A DNA stretch of 13,511 nucleotides from Gallionellaceae bacterium (GTDB taxonomy: Bacteria; Pseudomonadota; Gammaproteobacteria; Burkholderiales; Gallionellaceae): assembly GCA_003445795.1 (NCBI GenBank), contig DMCN01000089.1, positions 57,737 through 71,247 of the forward strand, written 5' to 3'. Positions 6,197 to 13,201 of the stretch are shown one piece after another (the stretch's first letter is position 1; each line of letters starts with the position of its first letter). The notes under the pieces are model-generated. The model was not told the origin of the DNA and ran no database searches. It saw nothing but the letters and a program-made list of their open reading frames with translations. Position numbers and translations under genes: made by a program.

Positions 6197-7438
6197 TTAG
6201 AGGTTGTTAAGGGGCGCGCGCCACAGCAACAGAGCGGCGAATGATTTCAGCAGGCAGGGCAGCAGTGCATAGCCGACCGCGAGGGCGTGCAAGCCGCCGA
6301 CCTCGGTGGTGCCGGGCAGGTAACCGAGCAGTTCGAGCAGCGGCAGCGAGATGCCTGCGGCCAGCGCCAGATTCATCTTGGTCGCCCAGCTCCAGATGCC
6401 GAAGTAGGCACCTTCATGCGTGCCGATATGTCCGGCTTCGCCGACGACTGCTGCCAGCAAGGCGGGCGGCAGTGCGAGATCGGCGCCGAGCGAGAAGCCG
6501 GAGAAGATGCAGATGAGGGCGAATCCGGTGATCGCGCCGAAGCCGAGGGTATACGCCCAGACGAAGACGGCGATGGACAGCAGCATCGAGATCAGCCAGG
6601 CGTGCTGCTCGCCATGGCGTTTCGCCAGCGCCACCCACAGCGGCATGGAGAGTGCGGCGGCAAGGAAGTACAGCACAAGGAACAGCCCGGCGTATTGCGG
6701 CAGGCCGAGGCGGTCGTTGGCGAAGAACAGGAACAATGTCGCGGGGATGGCGGCGGCGATGCCGTTGAGCATGAACACGGCGAACAACCAGCGGAAGCGG
6801 CGATTTCGCAGCGGCAGCAGGATGCCGCCGGCGGTCACATGTCCCGCTTGCGCGGCGCCGGGGTGCGGGGCATGCAGCAGCAACAGGGTGGACGCGGCCA
6901 GCAGGCTGACGATGAACAGCAGCGACAGCCAGCCGATGCCGACCAGGCCGGGCAAGGCGGCCGCGATGACGACACCGGCCAGTCCGCAGGCTTCGCGCAC
7001 GGCAGTCAGGCGCGAGCGTTGTGAACGCGCCTGGGTGATCGATGCGCCCCAGCTCTGGTAGCTGATGGTGGCCAGGCTGAAACCGAGATAGACCACCACC
7101 AGGCTGCACAGGAACCAGAAGAAGGGTTGCGCGGCGGCGAACTGCGGCGGGTGGAACAGTGCGAGGTAGCCGCAGAGCAGCAGTGGCAGCGACAGCAGGA
7201 TGACGCGCCGATAGCCCGACTGGTCGCGGCGTTTGTCTATCCACAGGCCGATGGCCGGGTCGATGAAGGCGTCGAGGATGCGCGCGACCAGCAGGGCCGC
7301 GCCGATGAGGGTGAGCGACATGCCGAACCGCTCGGCATAGAACTGCGGCACATAGACGTAGATCGGCAATGCCACCAGCGCCAGCGGCAGGCCGAACAGG
7401 CCGTAGTAGAACAATGCCGGGAAGGTGAGGTTCTTCAC
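6197..7438 (-). CDS. MFS transporter, GPH (MFS_2) type
   Basis: The 413-residue protein has about 12 hydrophobic segments. The signature RILDAFIDPAIGLWID lies at about 53-68, as in the glycoside-pentoside-hexuronide:cation symporter family, with acidic Asp56 and Asp60. A central cytoplasmic loop with basic residues (about 190-215) separates the two six-helix halves. The start is a GTG at 7438 whose bases overlap the stop of the upstream chalcone-isomerase-like gene (GTGA). The frame stays open much further upstream (to 7942), but that part would translate the neighbouring gene out of frame and contains no transporter sequence. Transporters of this type recur in light- or singlet-oxygen-regulated cfa clusters; the cargo is unknown, and a lipid or its head group is as likely as a sugar. 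Confidence 0.88.
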   Translation of the reverse strand: MKNLTFPALFYYGLFGLPLALVALPIYVYVPQFYAERFGMSLTLIGAALLVARILDAFIDPAIGLWIDKRRDQSGYRRVILLSLPLLLCGYLALFHPPQFAAAQPFFWFLCSLVVVYLGFSLATISYQSWGASITQARSQRSRLTAVREACGLAGVVIAAALPGLVGIGWLSLLFIVSLLAASTLLLLHAPHPGAAQAGHVTAGGILLPLRNRRFRWLFAVFMLNGIAAAIPATLFLFFANDRLGLPQYAGLFLVLYFLAAALSMPLWVALAKRHGEQHAWLISMLLSIAVFVWAYTLGFGAITGFALICIFSGFSLGADLALPPALLAAVVGEAGHIGTHEGAYFGIWSWATKMNLALAAGISLPLLELLGYLPGTTEVGGLHALAVGYALLPCLLKSFAALLLWRAPLNNL

Positions 7439-8001
7439 GGGTTGCTCGCCAGCAGTTGCTTGCGCAGACCGGCCGCGCTGGTTCTGGCGTCGAGCCAGAT
7501 TGCGAAGAAGGCGCGGGCGAATTCCGCATCGTCGATCGCGCCCAGCAATTTCCCGTCGAGGTAGAAGCGCGCGCCCTGCGCGGGCAGATACACGCCGCTG
7601 ATGTGCGAGCCTTCGTGCACGTCGGGGAACAGCGCCGTCATCTTCTCCAGCCATACGCGTTGTTGCGCGGGGCTGCCGTAGCCGAGCTGGCGGATCTCGT
7701 CGATGCTCGATTGCGCGATGCGCGCGCCGTACAGATCGCGCGCATAGCGCAGGTCGAGGACCAGTCTGGTCGTAACGGGGGCTGCCGGCAGGAAGTCGTC
7801 CTTCTCCACCCACAGCGCGGCGTCGTAGATCTTCAGACCGAACCAGCGGAACGTGCCCTGTCCCGATAGACGGGCATCGCGCAATTCCTTCTGGATATGG
7901 ACGGGCACGACGGCGTCTGCAGCCTGCGCCGGCAGCACGCACACCATCAGCCCGAGCACGATGGCCAGGATGGAAGGGCTGACGGTGCGCGGGCGGCTCA
8001 T
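7435..8001 (-). CDS. Exported chalcone-isomerase-like protein
   Basis: The 188-residue product has a signal peptide with cleavage near Ala27 (AQA). The mature domain resembles the bacterial chalcone-isomerase-like family: GLKIYDAALWV (about 55-65), a conserved RLVLDLRYARD strand (79-89), and a C-terminal FYLDGKLLGAIDDAEFARAFFAIWLD region (146-171) with the typical Asp-x-x-Phe-x-x-x-Phe-x-x-x-Trp-Leu pattern. Related folds bind fatty acids, which fits the operon; the chemistry here is unproven. Start choice: the ATG at 8001 overlaps the stop of the cfa-like gene (ATGA) and puts the signal sequence at the N-terminus. An upstream in-frame ATG at 8061 would add a basic, non-signal stretch. Confidence 0.88.
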   Translation of the reverse strand: MSRPRTVSPSILAIVLGLMVCVLPAQAADAVVPVHIQKELRDARLSGQGTFRWFGLKIYDAALWVEKDDFLPAAPVTTRLVLDLRYARDLYGARIAQSSIDEIRQLGYGSPAQQRVWLEKMTALFPDVHEGSHISGVYLPAQGARFYLDGKLLGAIDDAEFARAFFAIWLDARTSAAGLRKQLLASNP

Positions 8002-9239
8002 GCTTTCTCCAGCGTGAACTGCATCACGTTGATGTTGTCGGCGCGGAAGCCGGCTTCGCAATACGCCAGATAGAATTCCCAGGTGCGCAGGAACTGCTCA
8101 CCGAAACCCTGCGCGCGTACTTCGGGCAGGCGTTGCTTGAAGGCGTCGCACCATTCGACCAGCGTGCGCGCGTAGTCCAAACCGAACGCGAATTCGTTTA
8201 CGACACGCAATCCCTGTTTCTCTGCCTGCGCGCGGAACGCGGCGGGGGAGGGCAGCATGCCGCCGGGGAAGATGTATTGCTGGATGAAGTCGCTGCCGGT
8301 GCGATAGCGCTCGAACAGTGCATCGTCGATGACGATGGTCTGGATGCAGGCACGACCGCCAGCCTTGAGATTGCGCGCGACGCACTCGAAGTAGGTCGGC
8401 CAGTAGGCTTCGCCGACCGCCTCGAACATCTCGATGGAGGCGATGGCATCGTATTGTTCGTTGCTGTCGCGGTAGTCCATCAGCAACAGGTCGGCTTGTG
8501 CGGCCACACCGGCCTCGGCCAGACGCTGTTGGGCGAACTGCAATTGCTCGGTGGACAGAGTGAGTCCGCGCACCTGTGCGCCGCCTTCTTTGGCAGCGAG
8601 CTCGGCAAAGCCGCCCCAGCCGCAACCGATCTCCAGGATACGCGCGCCCGGCTCCACGGCGAGCTGGTTGAGGATACGGCGGTACTTGGCGAGCTGCCCG
8701 TCCTGCAGGCTGTCGGCATGGCCGTTGCTGAACAGCGCGCTGGAGTAGGTCATGGAGGGATCCAGCCAGAGGCGGTAGAAGTCGTTGCCGATGTCGTAAT
8801 GCGCGTGAATGTTCTTTCGGCTGCCGCTGCGGCTGTTGCGGTTGAACAGATGGCGCATGCGGTACAGGAACTTGCTCCACCACTTGCCGTAGATGAGCGA
8901 TTCCAAAGCCTGACGGTTGCGGGTGAACAGCTCGATCAGTCCGCTCAGGTTGTCGGTGGTCCAGCTGCCGTCGATGAAGGTCTCGGCGAATCCGATGTCG
9001 CCGGATTTCAGCACGGCGTCGCACAGTGTCCAGTTGTGCAGGCGCAAAGTCACCGGATAGGAGTTGTCGCCGAAACGGGCGACTTGTCCGTCCGGCAATT
9101 CCAGATGCAGGGCGCCATGTTTCAGTTGCGCGAGCATCTTCAGGATGAAGCGTGCACGCGCGGGCATGGCGGCTGTGTCCAGTCCGCTCGAGATTTTAGT
9201 TTTGCCGTTCAGTCCGGCAACGAGGGTTTGGGTGTTCAT
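7998..9239 (-). CDS. cfa: Cfa-family SAM-dependent fatty-acid methyltransferase
   Basis: This 413-residue enzyme belongs to the cyclopropane-fatty-acyl-phospholipid synthase family, which transfers a methyl(ene) group from S-adenosylmethionine to the double bond of membrane lipid acyl chains. It has an N-terminal lipid-binding domain (about 25-130), HYDIGNDFYRLWLD (147-160), the SAM loop LEIGCGWGG (202-210), MFEAVG with Glu273, YIFPGGMLPS (322-331) and the C-terminal YCEAGFR with Cys394. By alignment from memory to E. coli Cfa, Glu273 and Tyr356 of the bicarbonate site are kept. The Cys of YSCA is Ser167 and the His of HTI is Gln300. This pattern suggests a methylating rather than cyclopropanating subtype. 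Start: ATG at 9239 with GGAG 8 nt upstream; it overlaps the DUF1365 stop by 4 nt. Confidence 0.92.
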   Translation of the reverse strand: MNTQTLVAGLNGKTKISSGLDTAAMPARARFILKMLAQLKHGALHLELPDGQVARFGDNSYPVTLRLHNWTLCDAVLKSGDIGFAETFIDGSWTTDNLSGLIELFTRNRQALESLIYGKWWSKFLYRMRHLFNRNSRSGSRKNIHAHYDIGNDFYRLWLDPSMTYSSALFSNGHADSLQDGQLAKYRRILNQLAVEPGARILEIGCGWGGFAELAAKEGGAQVRGLTLSTEQLQFAQQRLAEAGVAAQADLLLMDYRDSNEQYDAIASIEMFEAVGEAYWPTYFECVARNLKAGGRACIQTIVIDDALFERYRTGSDFIQQYIFPGGMLPSPAAFRAQAEKQGLRVVNEFAFGLDYARTLVEWCDAFKQRLPEVRAQGFGEQFLRTWEFYLAYCEAGFRADNINVMQFTLEKA

Positions 9240-10006
9240 TTGCTGTTCTCCTTTAGCGATAGGGAAGGTTTTCTGTAGAACGGGACGTTTTTCAACCACA
9301 ACTTGAGTGCCTGCCAATGGATGCGGGTGATGACCATCAGGGTCATCAACGGGTAGCGCAGCAGGGCGCGAACGATGCTGCGGTCGTTCAGTTCGCGGGA
9401 GGTGCCGGTGATATTGGTCAGCAGTAGTGGGCCGTCGTCATCGTGGTAATCGATGCGTGCCAGCGTGTCTTCGCCGTTCGGGCGCGGGGTGCGGATGAAC
9501 TGGAATCGATAGCCGCCCTCGACCCGGCAGAACGGCGAGACATGGAACACTTTTCGTGCGCCGAGGATTTCGCCGTTATCAATGGCGCGGTGCTGATCGA
9601 GCAGATAGCAATGGCGCTCGCCGAAAGTGTTGCTGACTTCGCACAGGACCGCACGCAGCTCACCGTCGCGGCGATGGCAGAACCAGAACGACACCGGGTT
9701 GAACACATAACCCAGCACGCGCGGAAAGGTCTGCAGCCAGATCTCGCCGTCGGCATCGTCGATGCCTTCTTTTCTCAGGATGTCTTCGATCCACGGCAAC
9801 AGCGGCTGCCGACCGTCGCCGTGGTCGCTGTCATGCAACGACAGCAGGTTGAAGCGGTTGCGCGAGAACAGCTTCGTCGGCACCGTCTGTCCTTCCAGAC
9901 TGCGCAGCGGCAGGCGCAGGAAGTACACACCGTAGTTGAAGGTGTTGCTCGCCGGACGCAGGCGGCTATGGTGGACATTGCCGAAGCAGAGTTGCGGGCT
10001 ATTCAT
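9236..10006 (-). CDS. DUF1365 family protein
   Basis: The 256-residue protein matches DUF1365. It has the N-terminal NVHHSRLRPASNTFNYGVYF segment (about 10-29), the FPRVLGYVFNPVSFWFCHR core (about 94-112), the EVSNTFGERHCYLL segment (123-136) and a basic C-terminal region. DUF1365 genes are nearly always next to cfa-like and COG2907 oxidoreductase genes. They are thought to act in the same lipid modification, but the biochemical role is unknown. There is no signal peptide; a hydrophobic stretch near 217-231 could touch the membrane. It overlaps the upstream oxidoreductase gene by 8 nt and the downstream cfa-like gene by 4 nt, so translation is probably coupled. No strong Shine-Dalgarno precedes the ATG. 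Confidence 0.92.
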   Translation of the reverse strand: MNSPQLCFGNVHHSRLRPASNTFNYGVYFLRLPLRSLEGQTVPTKLFSRNRFNLLSLHDSDHGDGRQPLLPWIEDILRKEGIDDADGEIWLQTFPRVLGYVFNPVSFWFCHRRDGELRAVLCEVSNTFGERHCYLLDQHRAIDNGEILGARKVFHVSPFCRVEGGYRFQFIRTPRPNGEDTLARIDYHDDDGPLLLTNITGTSRELNDRSIVRALLRYPLMTLMVITRIHWQALKLWLKNVPFYRKPSLSLKENSK

Positions 10007-11303
10007 GGTATGCCACTGAGCTCAGTGTGTTGATCTCTTGCGCCACTGACAGCCCCGACTTCAGGCCGTCCTCGTGAAAGCCGTAACCTGTCCACGCACC
10101 GGCGAACCAGGTGTTGTGTTTGCCCTGGATCAGATGCAGATCCTGCTGGGCATCGATGGCGGCCTTGTCGAACACCGGATGCGCGTAATCGAAGGTGGCG
10201 ATGACTTTGGATGCATCGGGTTCTTCGATCGGGTTCAGGGAGACGATCACCTGTTCCTTGAACGGCAGCGGTTGCAGTTTGTTGATCAGGTAGTGGACGC
10301 ACACGCGCGGCTCTTTGCCGTTGAGGCTTTGATAGTTCCAGGCCGACCAGGTGGACTTGTTCTCCGGCAGGCAGGAGACATCGGTGTGCAATACCGCGCG
10401 ATTCGGCTGGTAGGAGACCGCCGCGAGCAGCCTGCGCTCGAGCGGAGCGATGTCTTTCAACAGCTGCAGGGACTGGTCGCTGTGTCCGGCCATCACGACA
10501 TGGTCGAACAGTTCGCGTCCGCGCGCGCTGTCGATCTGGATCTGTAGCGTGTCGTCGACCGTGATGCGATTGACCGCATGCACCGGATCGCCGAGTCGTT
10601 TGTCCGGGATGCCCAGCAGCAGTTTGTCCACGTAATGGCGGGCTCCGCCCTTCACGGTATGCCACTGCGGTCTGTCGGTGATCTGCAACAGTCCGTGGTT
10701 GTGGCAGAAGCGGGCGAAGGTGGATAGCGGGAAGGCCAGCATCTGCGCGGTCGGGCAAGACCAGATGCAGCCGGCCATGGGCAACAGATACCATTCCCTG
10801 AATTCTTTGCTGTAACCGTTGCGGACGAGGAAGTCCCCGAGAGAGAGTTCCGCGTGCAGCTCGGGCTGTTTCGCCAATTCGGTGGTCTCGCGGTTGAAGC
10901 GCAGGATGTCGCGCAGCATGCGCAGGAACCCGGGCTTGAACAGATTGCGGCGTTGCGCGAACACCGTGTTCAGATTGCCGCCGGACCATTCAAGATTGCG
11001 CTCCTTGAGCGGGAACTTCACCGAGAACGACATATCGGTGGCGACCGTTTCGATCTCCAGTTCTTTGAACAGCTGCACCAGATAGGGATAGGTCTTGTGG
11101 TTGAACACCAGGAATCCGGTATCGACGCCGTAAGTGGTTTTGTCCAGGGTGACATCGACAGTGTGGGTGTGTCCGCCGAAGTAGTCGTTTGCCTCGTACA
11201 GGGTCACTGCATGCCCGGCCTGGACAAGACGGTAGGCGCAGGCAAGGCCGGAGATGCCGGAGCCGATGACAGCGATTTTCTTGGTGATTGCAGGTGATCT
11301 CAT
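9999..11303 (-). CDS. FAD-dependent oxidoreductase (COG2907, amine-oxidase fold), first gene of the operon
   Basis: The 434-residue protein has an N-terminal dinucleotide-binding motif GSGISG (14-19), the Glu37 that holds the FAD ribose (YEAND), and GGHTHT (43-48). The C-terminal FAD motif is WFAGAWTGYGFHEDGLKSG (about 399-417). This is the layout of flavin amine oxidase/phytoene desaturase-like proteins of COG2907, which sit beside cfa and DUF1365 in many proteobacteria. Homologues in alphaproteobacteria have been linked to fatty-acid desaturation steps on the way to furan fatty acids; assigning this here is inference. AGGA, 7 nt before the ATG, lies inside operator O1. It is the first gene after the divergent promoter region, so regulation by the MerR-type neighbour is likely. 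Confidence 0.92.
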   Translation of the reverse strand: MRSPAITKKIAVIGSGISGLACAYRLVQAGHAVTLYEANDYFGGHTHTVDVTLDKTTYGVDTGFLVFNHKTYPYLVQLFKELEIETVATDMSFSVKFPLKERNLEWSGGNLNTVFAQRRNLFKPGFLRMLRDILRFNRETTELAKQPELHAELSLGDFLVRNGYSKEFREWYLLPMAGCIWSCPTAQMLAFPLSTFARFCHNHGLLQITDRPQWHTVKGGARHYVDKLLLGIPDKRLGDPVHAVNRITVDDTLQIQIDSARGRELFDHVVMAGHSDQSLQLLKDIAPLERRLLAAVSYQPNRAVLHTDVSCLPENKSTWSAWNYQSLNGKEPRVCVHYLINKLQPLPFKEQVIVSLNPIEEPDASKVIATFDYAHPVFDKAAIDAQQDLHLIQGKHNTWFAGAWTGYGFHEDGLKSGLSVAQEINTLSSVAYHE

Positions 11304-11308
11304 GATTA

Positions 11309-11319
11309 TGTCCTAGACA
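11309..11319. promoter_or_regulatory. Operator O1, 11-bp palindrome next to the oxidoreductase gene
   Basis: TGTCCTAGACA consists of perfectly complementary arms TGTC/GACA around a 3-bp centre. The exact reverse complement occurs at 11372-11382 at the other end of the same intergenic region. It lies between the predicted transcription start of the operon and its first ATG. Read on the minus strand, its AGGA is the Shine-Dalgarno of the first gene. It is most likely a binding site of the adjacent MerR/LitR-like regulator. Confidence 0.65.
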
Positions 11320-11338
11320 AATTTGACTTGATGGTGCG

Positions 11339-11368
11339 AGAATACGTCAAACAAAGCAAAACTGTCAA
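11339..11368 (-). promoter_or_regulatory. Candidate sigma70 promoter of the eight-gene operon
   Basis: Read on the minus strand, a perfect -35 box TTGACA (11368-11363) is followed after 18 nt by TATTCT (11344-11339; four of six matches to -10). Transcription would start near 11332. The -35 box lies 3 bp from operator O2, and the leader contains operator O1, so a bound repressor could block both initiation and elongation. I could not identify an equally good promoter for the divergent regulator gene. Confidence 0.5.
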
Positions 11369-11371
11369 CAA

Positions 11372-11382
11372 TGTCTAGGACA
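11372..11382. promoter_or_regulatory. Operator O2, 11-bp palindrome next to the MerR-type gene
   Basis: TGTCTAGGACA is the exact reverse complement of O1, with centres 63 bp apart. It lies just upstream of the operon's -35 box and in the leader of the regulator gene. Its AGGA (11377-11380) is 10 nt before the regulator's ATG and is the only visible Shine-Dalgarno. This placement predicts autoregulation. Confidence 0.65.
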
Positions 11383-11390
11383 AATAATAA

Positions 11391-12287
11391 ATGAGCCAGG
11401 AAAATAGTCTGTTCAATATAGGTGTGGTCGAAAGGGAGACCGGCATCGGAAAAGACACACTCAGGGTGTGGGAAAGACGCTATGGATTTCCTGCTCCGGT
11501 TCGCGACCAGAATGAAGAAAGGCTGTATCCGGGAGAGCAGGTGGATCGGCTGAGATTGATAAAACGCTTGCTGGACATAGGCATGCGTCCGGTCAAAGTG
11601 GTCGGCTTGTCTTTGCCAGAGCTCAATGCGTTACTGAACGAGGCGCCCAAGAACGACCCCGGCTATTCACCCGAATTGTTCGAGTTTGTAGAACTCATCA
11701 AGGCGCATCAGGGGGGAGCGCTGCGGATCGCCTTGAATCTGGCCCTGTTCAGGCAGGGTTTGCCTGAATTTTTGTCCAAGACAATAAGCCCACTCAATCA
11801 ACTGGTCGGAGAAGCCTGGTTGCGCGGAGAGATCCGCGTCTTTGAGGAGCACTTATATAGTGAGCAGGTCACCAGTGTCCTGCGGGCGGCGATCGCATCG
11901 ATCCGGAATCCGGCCGGTACGCCGCGGGTCCTGCTGACCACCTTGCCCGGAGAAGAACATAGCCTGGGGCTGCTGATGGCTGAAGCGACCCTGTCGCTGA
12001 GCGGGGCGCAATGCACCATGCTCGGGGTGCAGACACCCATCGGTGAGATCGTTCTTGCAGCACAGGCACATCAGGCCGATATCGTGGCGCTGTCGTTCAC
12101 CTTGTCCATGCCGCCGTTGCAGATCAAGTCTGGCTTGCAGCAACTGCGCCAGGCTTTGCCGCGACAGGTGGCGCTGTGGGCCGGCGGGTCCGGCGTCGCA
12201 CGGCAGCGCAAACCTGAAGACGGTGTGCAGTATCTGGGCGCATTGTCCGACCTGACAGAAGCCCTGGACTTGCTGCGGCAGGGGTAG
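11391..12287 (+). CDS. MerR-family regulator with cobalamin-binding domain (LitR/CarH-like)
   Basis: The 298-residue protein has an N-terminal MerR winged helix-turn-helix: FNIGVVERETGIGKDTLRVWERRYGFP (8-34), then arginine-rich wing and helix residues to about 75. A cobalamin-binding module follows. The helical-bundle motif W-x9-E-H is present (Trp143, Glu153, His154), as in CarH. The Rossmann-like domain contains E-x-H-x-x-G (Glu188, His190, Gly193), whose His is the lower cobalt ligand, and a late AGGSG loop (264-268). In LitR/CarH proteins adenosylcobalamin makes the protein bind DNA in the dark, and light breaks the Co-C bond and releases it. The intact residues predict a B12-dependent photoreceptor-repressor. 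It diverges from the lipid operon across two inverted 11-bp operators. Direct light sensing is inferred, not shown. Confidence 0.9.
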   Translation: MSQENSLFNIGVVERETGIGKDTLRVWERRYGFPAPVRDQNEERLYPGEQVDRLRLIKRLLDIGMRPVKVVGLSLPELNALLNEAPKNDPGYSPELFEFVELIKAHQGGALRIALNLALFRQGLPEFLSKTISPLNQLVGEAWLRGEIRVFEEHLYSEQVTSVLRAAIASIRNPAGTPRVLLTTLPGEEHSLGLLMAEATLSLSGAQCTMLGVQTPIGEIVLAAQAHQADIVALSFTLSMPPLQIKSGLQQLRQALPRQVALWAGGSGVARQRKPEDGVQYLGALSDLTEALDLLRQG

Positions 12288-12291
12288 GGCT

Positions 12292-12313
12292 AGACAGTTA
12301 AGATGCTGTCTTT
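12292..12313 (+). terminator. Weak hairpin after the MerR-type gene
   Basis: AGACAG (12292-12297) pairs with CTGTCT (12306-12311) across an 8-nt loop and is followed by TTTAAT. It starts 5 nt after the stop codon. The stem is short and the T run weak, so termination is possible but not certain. The remaining bases to 12360 show nothing clear. Confidence 0.35.
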
Positions 12314-12360
12314 AATCGCAAAGTCTGCCACCCATCAAAAATCCTTTTCGATGAGAAAAC

Positions 12361-12395
12361 AATTCAGTCGCTTGACTTAATCAAGCGACTGAATT
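12361..12395. promoter_or_regulatory. Perfect 15-bp inverted repeat upstream of the TetR gene, likely operator
   Basis: The arms AATTCAGTCGCTTGA (12361-12375) and TCAAGCGACTGAATT (12381-12395) are exact complements separated by CTTAA. A -35-like TTGACT (12372-12377) lies inside it, and a poor -10 (TAACTT, 12395-12400) follows at 17 nt. There is no T run after the hairpin on the + strand, so an operator for the adjacent TetR-type regulator is more likely than a terminator. The site is 35 bp before the chosen start of that gene. Confidence 0.6.
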
Positions 12396-12430
12396 AACTT
12401 TCGGCCTCATCCATGAATTCCGGAACGAAC

Positions 12431-13144
12431 ATGACCGCCAAAAAGGAAACCCGCTGTCTGTTGCTGCAAACCGCACAGCGCCTGTTCGGTCACCAACCGA
12501 CCGCACAGGAAGAGACACGCTGGCGATTGTTGCAGGCGGCGACCGAGGTGTTCGCCGAGGTCGGCTACCACGCGGCGACCACGCGCGAGATATGCAAGCG
12601 CGCCCAGGTCAATCTGGCCTCTATCCATTATTACTACGGCGACAAGGCTGAGTTGTACCGCGAGGTGTTCCGTCTGCCGTTCTTGGAAGAGGGCAACACG
12701 CTGGTCGGCATGGATGTGGAGAAGGCAACAGTTGAAGAGGCGCTGGCGGCTTTCTACGGCTGGCTGTTTCCGGCTACGGCCGAAGAAGACCCGATGCTGA
12801 AGCTGTTCATCCGGCTGCATGCGCGCGAGGATGCGGAACCCAGCGGCGTGCTGGGCGATGCCATGTTGCAGGCGATGCGCCCCAACCACGAAAAGATCCA
12901 GACCTTGTTGTGCCGCGAATTCGGGCTGATGAAGCCGGACACGGAAGTGGACCGGCTGACCTTCGCGCTGTTCGGGCTGGCGACGATCTTTTTCCACAAT
13001 CACTCCGCGCTTGACCATTTTGCTCCCGATCTTCTCAAGGGGCAGAAAGCGCAGGCAGACATGGCTGAACGGCTGGTGGGATACGCCGTCGCGCTGATCG
13101 AGGCGGAACGCAAGCGCCGCACTGCGGCAAATAAGACAAAGTAA
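12431..13144 (+). CDS. TetR-family regulator (CerR-like, DUF1956)
   Basis: The 237-residue protein has a TetR DNA-binding domain: helix 1 ETRWRLLQAATEVFAEVGY (28-46), the helix-turn-helix ATTREICKRAQVNLASIHYYYGDKAELY (49-76), and a C-terminal ligand domain resembling CerR/YbiH-type proteins with an RLHAREDAEPSGVL segment near 128-141. Such regulators repress efflux or membrane-fusion-protein genes, which fits the adaptor gene that follows. Residues 6-20 (ETRCLLLQTAQRLFG) resemble helix 1, as if part of the domain were duplicated at the N-terminus. Start choice: the ATG at 12431 has GGA 7 nt upstream; an in-frame ATG at 12413 would add six residues and cannot be excluded. The palindrome upstream suggests autorepression. 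Confidence 0.88.
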   Translation: MTAKKETRCLLLQTAQRLFGHQPTAQEETRWRLLQAATEVFAEVGYHAATTREICKRAQVNLASIHYYYGDKAELYREVFRLPFLEEGNTLVGMDVEKATVEEALAAFYGWLFPATAEEDPMLKLFIRLHAREDAEPSGVLGDAMLQAMRPNHEKIQTLLCREFGLMKPDTEVDRLTFALFGLATIFFHNHSALDHFAPDLLKGQKAQADMAERLVGYAVALIEAERKRRTAANKTK

Positions 13145-13201
13145 CAGCCCGGCGCCTGGCCGTCGGGACAATCAGAACAAAGAACGCAAAGGAAAACGAC
13201 G

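Noticed and set aside
6287..7024. 245-codon open frame on the + strand opposite the transporter gene
   Set aside because: Gln/Glu/Gly-rich composition is typical of the complement of a Leu/Ala-rich membrane protein. No start signal or domain is visible.
7439..7942. In-frame extension that would make the MFS transporter a 581-residue fusion protein
   Set aside because: The added 168 codons translate the chalcone-isomerase-like gene out of frame and give low-complexity Arg/Ala-rich sequence. The GTG at 7438, overlapping the upstream stop, gives a normal transporter N-terminus.
8133..9278. 381-codon open frame on the + strand antisense to the cfa-like gene
   Set aside because: It lies entirely opposite a well-supported gene, has no recognisable domain, and is the type of long shadow frame expected in GC-rich DNA.
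12327..12353. Possible AT-rich hairpin (CATCAAAA pairing with TTTT-C-GATG)
   Set aside because: The stem is short with a bulge and is dominated by A-T pairs, so it is likely chance in an AT-rich intergenic stretch.
12361..12395. Large palindrome as a terminator for the MerR-type gene
   Set aside because: No T run follows on the + strand and the hairpin is about 75 nt after the stop. Its position before a TetR gene fits an operator better.
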